The position numbers and the translations under genes were made by a program. 64,000 nt of DNA from an uncultured Bacteroidales bacterium. GTDB taxonomy: Bacteria; Bacteroidota; Bacteroidia; Bacteroidales; Paludibacteraceae. Positions within the stretch are counted from its first letter, which is position 1; each line of letters opens with the position of its first letter. The stretch lies in contig CACZVM010000006.1 of assembly GCA_902784585.1 (NCBI GenBank), positions 1 to 64,000 on the forward strand, in the 5' to 3' direction. The notes below the pieces were generated by a model. It did no database searches. It saw nothing but the letters and a program-made list of their open reading frames with translations, and was not told the origin of the DNA. Positions 1 to 7,036 of this stretch are shown here, in pieces.

Positions 1-324
1 CAATATCAAGAGACCACCATCAATGCTTCGCAATTATTGGATGACGCCAACAAGTACATGCTGGAGCAGTTAAAGCATCGTGTGGCAGAACTGGAGAGCA
101 GGCTGAAATATTTACAGGCTCATCCGGAAGCAATCGCTGAGTTGCCACCGCTGCCGGAGTTCAACTTGATTGTTCCATACGCACAAGGTGTTGGAGAGCC
201 GACAGTATATACGAATCTGACTGCGGCGCAAAAGCGTCAGAATAAGATTCACAAAAAATACCAAAAGAAAGTTATCGAACCGCAGATCAAAGAGACCCTT
301 GAGGATCTCGATAGTGAAAAATAG
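1..324 (+). CDS. C-terminal end of an unknown protein (5' truncated by window edge)
   Basis: The frame is open from base 1, so this is the last 107 residues of a longer gene, ending at TAG 322-324. The visible part starts with a charged, heptad-like helical stretch (LEQLKHRVAELESRLKYL) that probably forms a coiled coil, then a proline-rich turn (ELPPLPEF), then a very basic segment (KRQNKIHKKYQKK). I do not recognise the family. A basic tail after a coiled coil would fit a nucleic-acid-binding or mobile-element protein, but that is only inference. A strong hairpin terminator follows 7 bases after the stop, so the gene ends its own transcript and is not joined to the convergent RloA/RloB pair. 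Confidence 0.6.
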   Translation, partial: QYQETTINASQLLDDANKYMLEQLKHRVAELESRLKYLQAHPEAIAELPPLPEFNLIVPYAQGVGEPTVYTNLTAAQKRQNKIHKKYQKKVIEPQIKETLEDLDSEK

Positions 325-330
325 AAATAG

Positions 331-358
331 AAAATGCAGGCTCAAAAACCTGCATTTT
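331..358. terminator. Bidirectional intrinsic terminator
   Basis: A perfect 10-bp stem (AAAATGCAGG / CCTGCATTTT) with an 8-base loop. The A-run and T-run on the two sides let it work in both directions. It lies between the plus-strand gene ending at 324 and the minus-strand rloB gene ending at 416. Confidence 0.85.
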
Positions 359-415
359 TGCATTTTATTTGGGGTATAGTGCTCCACTGATGGGGTAAGT
401 GCCAAATATAAAGTA

Positions 416-1006
416 CTATTTTTTACTTTTATTTTCTAAAAGTTCTAATTTTTTAAAGAGTTGATACATCTGTGAATAAGAGATTTCTGCTCCTTCATCA
501 TGCAGTTCAACGGACCGTTTGGCTAAGTTCAATGCTTTTTCAAGGTCACCATGCTGGGACAGAAATTCATAGAGCCTGATACGCTGAAAGTACTTCTTGG
601 TTTTCTCGTATCCAGGCATGTACTTGCATAGCTCTTTTGCTACTGCTTCATAATCTGCATACTTCCGGTGCGAAGGTTTGGGCATAAAGTGCATTAGGAA
701 CCAATATTCAGTACACGGATCTGTCTCTATAAATGTTACCTTTTGAAAGATCCTTTGTTGTTTGGCTCTATGGTAAGCTTGCTTCTCTGAAGGATGCGTA
801 TTCAATCTATCCATGTCTAATAGACAGATAATCTCATCATACCCCTCGGTGACACATTGTCTCGCTTCTGCAAGTAAATGCTTTATATCCGAGTGCTGCG
901 GAATAGAAGGACGCATTTTAAATGGATAATGACCAACTATACGTAGAGAGTCAATATAAAACCATTCAGTTATTCCTTCGCCAAAGATTGCGATACTCTT
1001 TTTCAT
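416..1006 (-). CDS. rloB: RloB/AbiLii family protein
   Basis: 196 residues, matching the RloB family (PF13707), which includes AbiLii of the lactococcal AbiL abortive-infection system. Visible marks are GEGITE at residues 9-14, an acidic pair LLDMDR near 62-67, and the family motif TEYWFLMHF near 99-107. A Glu in a first-strand loop followed by DxD recalls a Toprim-like nuclease or primase fold; that fold reading is inference. Its start codon overlaps the stop of the upstream ATPase by 4 bases (ATGA), so the two are translated together. Family knowledge links such pairs to phage defence by growth arrest. The gene is clearly more AT-rich than the housekeeping genes that follow, which suits horizontal gain. 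Confidence 0.85.
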   Translation of the reverse strand: MKKSIAIFGEGITEWFYIDSLRIVGHYPFKMRPSIPQHSDIKHLLAEARQCVTEGYDEIICLLDMDRLNTHPSEKQAYHRAKQQRIFQKVTFIETDPCTEYWFLMHFMPKPSHRKYADYEAVAKELCKYMPGYEKTKKYFQRIRLYEFLSQHGDLEKALNLAKRSVELHDEGAEISYSQMYQLFKKLELLENKSKK

Positions 1007-2217
1007 TGCATGTCCTCCGTTGACTCGTCCAGATATATCGCTCCTGTAAATGGCAGTTTGACCAATTTACCTTGACGATACGCGTTATATGGCGATATGT
1101 TTTTGTGTAAACCAAGGTCTGAGAGGCGAACCAATTCCGTTTCGGCCTCTTCGTTCTTATCCGTAAACCAGATAGTATCACGGCGAACAAAATCTTCATT
1201 CAGCAAATTGATGTCATGCGTAGCTATCAATAATTGCGATGTGCCAGTATTATTTGCAAGATATACACGCAGGAAATAGGATAGCAACTCGTAATGCAAA
1301 CTCGTCTCTATCTCGTCAATGATAATGAATTGATTGTCTTGCACGAGATACTTCATAATGGCTGCAATGCCCATGAAGCGCAAAGTACCATGTGATTCCA
1401 ATTCTTCCGGCAAAGTACCTATACCGTTTAGCGTCTCATGCGAAAAGATAATAGAAGATGCATCTGAAGAAAGGTGGAATTCGTTGATGTTGAAATCTGA
1501 TTTCTGCAGGAATTGGATGATAAACTGTTTGAGTTTACCATCCTTATCGTTCTTCAGCTCCTTATGGAGGAAAAACGACAAATCAATGGATGGCCTTAAT
1601 ACTTCAGAGAAATTACTATCAATCCACGTATAAACCGTATTTAAGCGAGTGCTGACTACATTTGATTTACCAAAGGCTGCAATCACAGAGCAGTTATTGA
1701 GCGTATTTCCTGCAACGAACTCCTGGTCGCGACGAGACAAACCAAGATTCTTGCCAAACTCAACTTGCGTACTATCAGTTTCCGGGATATATTTGCGTTC
1801 GTAAAGCATGGATGGACGCACCGAGGAATAAACCATCAGTTTCTCCTCCAGAATACGCTCGTTGTTGAATAGCAGATTCAGATTGTACTTCTCACCTTCG
1901 AGATAAAAATTCATCTGCATGTGGGTCGGCTCGTTCTTGCTGTGATCATCCAGCAGGAAAGGTACGACATCTATTTCCTCCGTCTTGCTCTGAGGATAAT
2001 GAAGCAACGTATGCACAAAGGTCTCAAAAGCATTCAATACTTTCGTTTTTCCTGAGGCATTAGCACCATAAATGACACCCATCTTTAGAAGGCGCACTTC
2101 GGGTTTTACCTCCACGGTGTACTCATCAGATAGAACCTTATCAGTTGTCGGAACAAAACTGAGCGTTTGTTGCGAACGGATGGAATAGTAATTCTCTACT
2201 GAAAAATCAGCTACCAT
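1003..2217 (-). CDS. rloA: RloA/AbiLi-type AAA ATPase
   Basis: 404 residues. Walker A is GANASGKT (residues 51-58), Walker B is FIIIDEIETSLH in the last third, followed by LLIATHD, the switch His region of SMC/ABC-like ATPases of the AAA_15/AAA_21 type. It is the ATPase partner of the RloB protein it overlaps. The frame stays open for 18 more codons upstream, to 2271, but those codons lie inside the promoter (2240-2273), so the ATG at 2217 is the start. In OLD, AbiL and related defence pairs such an ATPase controls a toxic partner; the trigger here is unknown. Confidence 0.88.
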   Translation of the reverse strand: MVADFSVENYYSIRSQQTLSFVPTTDKVLSDEYTVEVKPEVRLLKMGVIYGANASGKTKVLNAFETFVHTLLHYPQSKTEEIDVVPFLLDDHSKNEPTHMQMNFYLEGEKYNLNLLFNNERILEEKLMVYSSVRPSMLYERKYIPETDSTQVEFGKNLGLSRRDQEFVAGNTLNNCSVIAAFGKSNVVSTRLNTVYTWIDSNFSEVLRPSIDLSFFLHKELKNDKDGKLKQFIIQFLQKSDFNINEFHLSSDASSIIFSHETLNGIGTLPEELESHGTLRFMGIAAIMKYLVQDNQFIIIDEIETSLHYELLSYFLRVYLANNTGTSQLLIATHDINLLNEDFVRRDTIWFTDKNEEAETELVRLSDLGLHKNISPYNAYRQGKLVKLPFTGAIYLDESTEDMQ

Positions 2218-2239
2218 AGTTGTAAATCTTAAATTTGCT

Positions 2240-2273
2240 GCAAAATTACAAATAAAAATTGAATTATACAAAT
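2240..2273 (-). promoter_or_regulatory. Promoter of rloAB
   Basis: Read on the minus strand: TTTGT, about 20 bases, then TAATTTTGC, the Bacteroidota -33/-7 arrangement. It ends about 22 bases before the rloA ATG at 2217 and decides that start. Confidence 0.75.
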
Positions 2274-2570
2274 TTTATTTTAGTTTTTTGTAATTTTCCT
2301 ACGTTTTTCTGTGTTATAAACATAAATTTTATTATTTAGTCAATCGAAACGCTCAATATCTTATGCCAGCGGGGTATCTATTTTCTGTTATATACCTTGA
2401 ATAAAATTGCGCGCATAGCGGGCACGTTCATACGCACCTGCGCACACGAATTTTGAGCTTTCCGAGAAGATGGTTTAAACGGGATAAGGGGAATTTATAT
2501 GATTCTTAAACTCAAAAAAGTGCTCGATTTTATGAAAAATCGTGCTAAAATTGCATTTTATTGCCAAAAA

Positions 2571-2604
2571 ATTTGCATAATTCAAAAAAAAGCAGTACCT
2601 TTGC
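2571..2604 (+). promoter_or_regulatory. Promoter of the tRNA-like / tRNA-Arg transcript
   Basis: TTTGC at 2572-2576, 19 bases including an A-run and GCAG, then TACCTTTGC at 2596-2604. It is nearly identical to the promoters at 48645 and 27387 (minus strand), which drive tRNA genes. The nearest complete gene downstream is tRNA-Arg at 2962, so the predicted leader is about 350 bases long. Confidence 0.8.
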
Positions 2605-2639
2605 ACTCGCTTTTGAAAAGAAGAAAAAACTGCCCGAAA

Positions 2640-2761
2640 TCGGCACAAGCCGTCCTAAGGTAGAATGGTATTTGAAATTGCTAACCAACTGATTGATAAT
2701 CAGGAAGAAAGTTAATAGCTGGGCGAGGGTTTCTCGCGAGTTCGAGTCTCGTCCGCACCGC
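2640..2761 (+). ncRNA. tRNA-like structured RNA; only a tRNA 3' half is recognisable
   Basis: Bases 2736-2760 read as a T-arm and acceptor strand: stem GCGAG, loop TTCGAGT, stem CTCGT, then CCGCACC and a discriminator-like G. Just before it is a hairpin that could be a long variable arm (GCGAG GGTTT CTCGC), and at 2687-2704 a stem-loop with loop TTGATAA. No 5' acceptor strand of the type GGTGCGG exists between the promoter and this point, so no complete cloverleaf forms. It may be a tRNA remnant, an attachment-site copy of a tRNA 3' end, or a tRNA-mimicking RNA. It lies directly downstream of a strong promoter and is therefore probably transcribed. Confidence 0.35.
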
Positions 2762-2796
2762 TTCTCTTTCAAAGAGAAAGAACCAGCGCAAGCTGG

Positions 2797-2844
2797 TTAA
2801 CTTTTCAAAACTAAGGGGAATGCCCCTTCCGGCGGAGGCCGGTT
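2797..2844. repeat. 48-bp direct repeat, copy 1
   Basis: Identical over 48 bp to 2889-2936, offset 92 bp. Each copy holds two hairpins, AAGGGG-AATG-CCCCTT and CCGGC-GGAG-GCCGG. Upstream are two more hairpins, TTCTCTT/AAGAGAA and AACCAGC-GCAA-GCTGGTT (2781-2798, with a GNRA-type loop). Confidence 0.9.
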
Positions 2845-2888
2845 AACATAGCGGAAGCGCGTTATAAGCCCTTTTGGGCGGAGGCCGC

Positions 2889-2936
2889 TTAACTTTTCAA
2901 AACTAAGGGGAATGCCCCTTCCGGCGGAGGCCGGTT
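2889..2936. repeat. 48-bp direct repeat, copy 2
   Basis: Exact copy of 2797-2844. It runs straight into the CCCCG-attaa-CGGGG hairpin at 2938-2952, just before tRNA-Arg. Between the two copies is a larger hairpin, AGCGG...CCGCT with inner GCCC-tttt-GGGC. Confidence 0.9.
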
Positions 2937-2957
2937 TCCCCGATTAACGGGGACACC
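2913..2957. repeat. Dispersed hairpin element, copy A
   Basis: TGCCCCTTCCG, a short spacer, GGTTTCCCCG, TAACGGGGACACC. The same order of blocks recurs at 25301-25340 and, shorter, at 18385-18410. It ends 5 bases before tRNA-Arg. Confidence 0.7.
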
Positions 2958-2961
2958 TCCG

Positions 2962-3035
2962 GGTCCATTAGCTCAACTGAATAGAGTACCACACTACGGA
3001 TGTGGGGGTTGCAGGTTTGAATCCTGCATGGATCA
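2962..3035 (+). tRNA. tRNA-Arg (ACG)
   Basis: A full cloverleaf: acceptor GGTCCAT/ATGGATC (one G-U pair), D-arm GCTC/GAGT, anticodon stem CCACA/TGTGG with loop CTACGGA (anticodon ACG), T-arm GCAGG/CCTGC with loop TTTGAAT, discriminator A. CCA is not encoded. It is followed by a strong terminator. Confidence 0.95.
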
Positions 3036-3048
3036 CAAGGTTAAAATT

Positions 3049-3090
3049 AAAATCGCATCTGAGAGCTTGTTCTCAAGTGCGATTTTTGTT
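3049..3090. terminator. Terminator after tRNA-Arg
   Basis: Stem AAAATCGCA / TGCGATTTT with inner GAGA/TCTC pairing, then a T-rich run. The A-run on the left makes it usable from the minus strand too, where the long operon ending at 3192 would stop. Confidence 0.85.
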
Positions 3091-3135
3091 TTAAACTTGT
3101 AAGACGTCACACCGAAGGGTGACGGATTACGTAGA

Positions 3136-3199
3136 AATCCTGCATGGCTCCGTAGCAATCCTGCATGGCTCCGAAGAAATCCGATTAAGGATCACAAGG
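3136..3199. repeat. Repeated fragments of the tRNA-Arg 3' end
   Basis: AATCCTGCATGG, the T-stem/acceptor part of tRNA-Arg (also at 3020-3031), recurs at 3136-3147 and 3157-3168. GGATCACAAGG, the tRNA end plus its flank (3030-3040), recurs at 3189-3199. Such partial tRNA ends are what repeated integration and excision at a tRNA 3' end can leave; slippage during replication would also explain them. Confidence 0.7.
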
Positions 3200-3974
3200 A
3201 AGTCGCCTTATGGGCGGCTTTCTGCGTTAAACGGCGTTGCTTGCACGTCATCTGCGGATTTTTGTAGCGATTCTTCCGGACATCTTTTCCGGTGATCATC
3301 TCATACCAGACGCAGGCTGCCGTATAACGGCCGTATACATAATTAAGATGGTAACCATCACGACAGAGGGAATCTCCTAATCTGGTTTGACGCGCCAGTT
3401 GAATAGCCGTGCCACACGGAATGACCGGTAACTGATGATTGGTCATCGGTATTTGCAGACACGCCATAATACTGTCGTACATCTCCGTCTGAGAATTATG
3501 ATAACGCGGATAGGCGGGATGCTTGGCATCTTGGCTATACGCCCAAGTCTGCATCCAACAGAGTTGAGCCTTCGGCTGATAGGCCCGAACAGTGTCGATC
3601 AGCATCGTGAGCCAAGGTTCGTAACTGCTCCGGATACCGCTGTCATGGCTGGCTTGCTGCAAAGAGATATAATCGTATTGACCATCTCGTAGTGCCTGTC
3701 TAAGGGTGATGGTATCTCTGATGACGCGTGGCGCATCGTTGGTGCAGACGCGATGGGAATAAGCAGCCGTATCTGCCAGCAGGAACGCGGCATGTTGCTG
3801 CAGCGAACAACCGCCGTAGTAGAGGTTATGTATCTCCACCTCTACGCCTTGTTCTGCGCATAGAGGCACGAGTTCCTGCTCCACGGCATCCCAGGAGAAG
3901 CTGTTTCCGATGCATAATACTCGAATGACGAGTATTATAGTTGAAAGTTGAAAGTTGAAAGTTGAAAGAAACAT
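3192..3974 (-). CDS. DUF4886 (SGNH-hydrolase-like) protein
   Basis: 260 residues. The core starts at RVLCIGNSFSWDAVEQ (GNSFS, the block I serine of SGNH hydrolases), continues with DYISLQQASHDSG and ends with DGYHLN, where Asp and His would complete the catalytic site. DUF4886 members are predicted esterases or lipases, often exported and acting on carbohydrate esters; the substrate is unknown. The only ATG (3974) lies just outside four GTTGAAA heptamers, which encode the odd N-terminus LSTFNFQLST, so translation may really begin at a later non-ATG codon near 3930. A small heptamer-like insert gives MTNHQ in the middle. It is the last gene of the long minus-strand run, 31 bases after polA. 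Confidence 0.8.
   Translation of the reverse strand: MFLSTFNFQLSTIILVIRVLCIGNSFSWDAVEQELVPLCAEQGVEVEIHNLYYGGCSLQQHAAFLLADTAAYSHRVCTNDAPRVIRDTITLRQALRDGQYDYISLQQASHDSGIRSSYEPWLTMLIDTVRAYQPKAQLCWMQTWAYSQDAKHPAYPRYHNSQTEMYDSIMACLQIPMTNHQLPVIPCGTAIQLARQTRLGDSLCRDGYHLNYVYGRYTAACVWYEMITGKDVRKNRYKNPQMTCKQRRLTQKAAHKATSL
3940..3967. repeat. Heptamer array (GTTGAAA)4
   Basis: Four exact 7-bp units at the 5' end of the DUF4886 gene. On the coding strand they are TTTCAAC units and encode part of its predicted N-terminus. Confidence 0.9.
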
Positions 3975-4005
3975 TAATTCATTAAATCTTTAACTCTTTC
4001 ATTCT

Positions 4006-6333
4006 TTAGTGTGCTTCAAGCCAGTTGTTGCCTACTCCACATTCGGCGATAAGAGGGATAGAGAGATGAACGGCATTCTGCATCTCCGACACCACTATCT
4101 CACGTACGCGATCCACCTCAGCAGCAGGTACGTTGAAGTTAAGTTCGTCATGTACCTGCATGATCATCTGCGCCCGGAGTTTTTCTTCTTTTAGCCGACG
4201 ATGGATGGAGACCATCGCCATCTTGATGATGTCCGCCGCCGTGCCCTGGATAGGTGCGTTGACGGCATTGCGCTCGGCGAAGGAGCGGACCGTAGCATTC
4301 TGCGAGTTGATATCCGGCAGATACCGTTTGCGACCGAAAAGCGTCTCGGCATAGCCACGCTGACGGGCCAGTTCTTTTTGTGATTCTATATATTGTATCA
4401 CGCGCGGGAATGCCGCAAAATAATCATCGATGAGCTGTTTCGCCTCGGCACGACTGCAGTCGAGTTGTTGTGCCAGACCGAAAGCCGATATACCATAGAT
4501 GATACCGAAGTTAGCCGTCTTTGCCTTTCTCCGTTGGTCTTTGGAGATTTGTTCTATGGGCAAGCCGTATATCTTCGCAGCCGTAGCCGCATGGATATCC
4601 TGTCCGGAGCGGAAGGCGGCTAACATATGTTCGTCTTGAGAGAAATGCGCCATCAGCCGTAGCTCGATCTGGCTATAGTCGGCACTGAGGAACAAGCAGC
4701 CCTCGTCAGGGATGACGGCTTGGCGGATCAGCTTGCCGCGTTCGCTGCGGATAGGTAAGTTCTGCAAGTTCGGGTTGCTACTACTGAGTCGTCCCGTAGC
4801 TGTCACGGTCTGATTGTAGGTAGTATGGATCTTACCGTCCGCCGCCATATAGCCCGGAAGCGCAGAGATGTAGGTTGAGATTAGTTTGCTGAGTGCCCGA
4901 TAGTCGAGAATAGCTCCTACCACCTCATGACGATCTTTGATCGCCACCAGCACTTCTTCGGATGTAGAATATTGTCCCGTCTTCGATTTTTTGGCCTTGG
5001 CATCGAGTTTGAGTTTGTCGAACAGCAACTCACCAACCTGCCTCGGACTATTGATATTGAACGACTCTCCGGCCAACTCATAGATCCGTTGTTCAAGTGC
5101 TTTGAGTTCTTCCGTCAGCGTAGCTTCCGCCTCCTTAAGCCGACTGACGTCAATACGCACACCAGCGGCTTCCATCTCGCGCAAGATAGGCACGAGCGGC
5201 AGTTCCACTTCGTTGTATAGATTCCAGAGGTCCGTATCAGCTTTCAGCGCTTCCCAGTTAGGCTCTTTATTGGGATTGAAGGCCACCTCGGGGTTAAGGA
5301 GATATTGACATAATCGAGCCTCGATTGTGTCATTGGTGATTGGTGATGGGTGATTGGTGATTTGAGGTTGCTCTTCCTCGAAGCCGCCGAAGAGGTCGAG
5401 TTGGTTGGGATCAGCGGGCTTAATTGGCTTACTAGGTTTACTAGACGGCCTAGGTTGACTAGGCTGCTCTGCGGGCTCTAGTTTCCTCAGCAGGGTGTTG
5501 AATTCGAGTTCACGATAGAGGGCTGCGAGGGCGTCGATATTCGGCTCTTTCTTCGACAGGAGCTCTTCATCCAACGCGATGGGCACATCGGTACGGATAG
5601 TAGCCAGAAAGCGGGAGAAACGGATCTCTTCTGTCTGGCTCTCTACTTTCTGTCGCAGAGCCCCTTTGATCTCATCTGTGCGGGCGAGCATGTTGTCAAT
5701 TGAGCCGAACTGTTGCAACAATGCTACAGCGGTCTTCTCACCTACTCCTTTGCATCCGGGGATGTTATCGCTGGCGTCGCCCATAAGTCCCAACAGGTCA
5801 ATGACTTGTGCCTGCGACTGCAGTCCGTATTTCTCGCAAACCTCTTGCGGACCGAGGATCTCAAATCCTCCAGTATGCCGCGGACGGTACATGCGCACAT
5901 GCTCGGTAACCAACTGACCGTAGTCCTTGTCCGGCGTGGCCATGAAGACCTCATAGCCGGCCTTCTCCGCTTGTCCGGAGAGCGTACCGATGACATCATC
6001 GGCTTCGAAACCATCCACTTCCAATACGGGGATGTTCATCGCCTCGAGCAGACGTTTGATGACCGGTACGGCACGGCGTATATCTTCCGGCGTCTCTTCG
6101 CGCTGCGCCTTGTATTGCTCGAATGCCTCATGACGGAACGTCGGTCCATGAGGATCGAAAGCCACACCCACGTGCGTGGGATTGACCTTGCGCAAGAGGT
6201 CGTCGAGCGTGACCACAAAGCCGAAGATGGCGGATGTATTCTCACCACGACTGTTCATGCGCGGCGTACGGATAAAAGCATAGTACGCGCGATAGATCAT
6301 CGCATAAGCATCTATTAGAAGGAGGGTCTTCAT
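4006..6333 (-). CDS. polA: DNA polymerase I lacking the 3'-5' exonuclease domain
   Basis: 775 residues, against about 930 in E. coli. The N-terminal 5' nuclease is intact (DAYAMIYRAYYAF; DGFEADDVIG; GDASDNIPGCKGVGEKTA, residues 1 to about 285). The polymerase part begins near residue 370 (ELPLVPILREMEAAGV) and has motif A DYSQIELRLMAHF, motif B around RRKAKTANFGIIYG, and motif C QVHDEL near 728. Between them lie only about 85 residues: a Ser/Pro/Lys linker with a 9-bp repeat, then ITNHPSPITND coded by a GATTGGT heptamer array (5334-5367), then a short helical remnant. The roughly 190-residue proofreading domain with its DxE motif is missing. The ATG at 6333 is chosen because it opens the conserved start MKTLLLIDAYAM; 13 extra codons upstream would overlap ung. 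Confidence 0.93.
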   Translation of the reverse strand: MKTLLLIDAYAMIYRAYYAFIRTPRMNSRGENTSAIFGFVVTLDDLLRKVNPTHVGVAFDPHGPTFRHEAFEQYKAQREETPEDIRRAVPVIKRLLEAMNIPVLEVDGFEADDVIGTLSGQAEKAGYEVFMATPDKDYGQLVTEHVRMYRPRHTGGFEILGPQEVCEKYGLQSQAQVIDLLGLMGDASDNIPGCKGVGEKTAVALLQQFGSIDNMLARTDEIKGALRQKVESQTEEIRFSRFLATIRTDVPIALDEELLSKKEPNIDALAALYRELEFNTLLRKLEPAEQPSQPRPSSKPSKPIKPADPNQLDLFGGFEEEQPQITNHPSPITNDTIEARLCQYLLNPEVAFNPNKEPNWEALKADTDLWNLYNEVELPLVPILREMEAAGVRIDVSRLKEAEATLTEELKALEQRIYELAGESFNINSPRQVGELLFDKLKLDAKAKKSKTGQYSTSEEVLVAIKDRHEVVGAILDYRALSKLISTYISALPGYMAADGKIHTTYNQTVTATGRLSSSNPNLQNLPIRSERGKLIRQAVIPDEGCLFLSADYSQIELRLMAHFSQDEHMLAAFRSGQDIHAATAAKIYGLPIEQISKDQRRKAKTANFGIIYGISAFGLAQQLDCSRAEAKQLIDDYFAAFPRVIQYIESQKELARQRGYAETLFGRKRYLPDINSQNATVRSFAERNAVNAPIQGTAADIIKMAMVSIHRRLKEEKLRAQMIMQVHDELNFNVPAAEVDRVREIVVSEMQNAVHLSIPLIAECGVGNNWLEAH
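5334..5367. repeat. Heptamer array (GATTGGT type) inside polA
   Basis: About five units (CATTGGT, GATTGGT, GATGGGT, GATTGGT, GATTTGA). On the coding strand it encodes ITNHPSPITND, a seven-residue repeat, at the point where the exonuclease domain should begin. Confidence 0.88.
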
Positions 6334-6361
6334 TATTGATGTTAGATTTAAGATTTCAAAT

Positions 6362-7024
6362 TTACCACTCAACAGGCGGCAAGCCGTGTTGGATTAGATA
6401 GTTGTTGGCAGCGCTGAAGTGTCCGCAGCCCTCAAAACCGCGATAGACAGAGAGAGGAGATGGGTGAGAGGTCTGGAGCACAAGGTTTCTGCGTCGATCG
6501 ATGAACTGCCCTTTGCGTTGAGCGTATGATCCCCAAAGCATATACACGATATGTTCTCGTTCACGATTGAGGGCGGCGATAGCCGCATCCGTCAGTTCTT
6601 CCCATCCTTTACCCTGATGGCTACCGGCACGGTGCGCTTCGACAGTCAGCGTGGCGTTGAGTAGCAGCACCCCCTGTTCCGCCCATCGACGCAGATCGCC
6701 GCTCGCAGGGATAGGCGTACCCAAATCGCGATGAATCTCTTTGTATATATTGACAAGCGAAGGCGGGATCTGCACGCCTTCGGGCACGGAGAAACTCAAT
6801 CCCATCGCTTGTCCCGGTTCGTGATACGGATCTTGTCCGATGATGACCACGCGCACTTTGTCGAAAGGGCAGGAGTCGAAGGCATTAAAAATAAGTCCTG
6901 CCGGCGGGAAGCACCGACAGGTCTTATATTGCTGGCGCACATATTGGGTGAGGAGTTCGAAATAAGGCTTGTCAAACTCCGTCTGCAATACGCGTTGCCA
7001 AGATGGGTCTATACGAACAGTCAT
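6362..7024 (-). CDS. ung: Uracil-DNA glycosylase, family 1
   Basis: 220 residues, normal length. It removes uracil from DNA in base-excision repair. The water-activating motif GQDPYH is at 63-68 (Asp65), the Phe/Asn uracil pocket region includes FNAF and LLNATLTV, and the DNA-intercalating loop HPSPLS is at 187-192. It lies 12 bases after queA and 28 bases before polA, so glycosylase and gap-filling polymerase are made from one transcript, which suits a shared repair role. Confidence 0.96.
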   Translation of the reverse strand: MTVRIDPSWQRVLQTEFDKPYFELLTQYVRQQYKTCRCFPPAGLIFNAFDSCPFDKVRVVIIGQDPYHEPGQAMGLSFSVPEGVQIPPSLVNIYKEIHRDLGTPIPASGDLRRWAEQGVLLLNATLTVEAHRAGSHQGKGWEELTDAAIAALNREREHIVYMLWGSYAQRKGQFIDRRRNLVLQTSHPSPLSVYRGFEGCGHFSAANNYLIQHGLPPVEW

Positions 7025-7036
7025 TAGTGATTGGTG

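Noticed and set aside
2649-2660. GTCCTAAGGTAG, identical to a 12-base core of 23S rRNA
   Set aside because: No flanking rRNA likeness on either side; taken as chance and not called an rRNA fragment or homing site.
2687-2704. tRNA-Ile (GAT) reading of the stem-loop with loop TTGATAA
   Set aside because: Only four anticodon-stem pairs, no D-arm in the right place, no acceptor pairing, and an overlong variable region.
6334-6372. Longer PolA start overlapping ung
   Set aside because: The extra 13 residues are unlike any PolA N-terminus; ATG 6333 opens the conserved MKTLLLIDAYAM and removes the overlap.
7021-7036. Heptamer array between queA and ung
   Set aside because: Only about two loose units (GATTGGT, GTTAGTC); too short to call a repeat.
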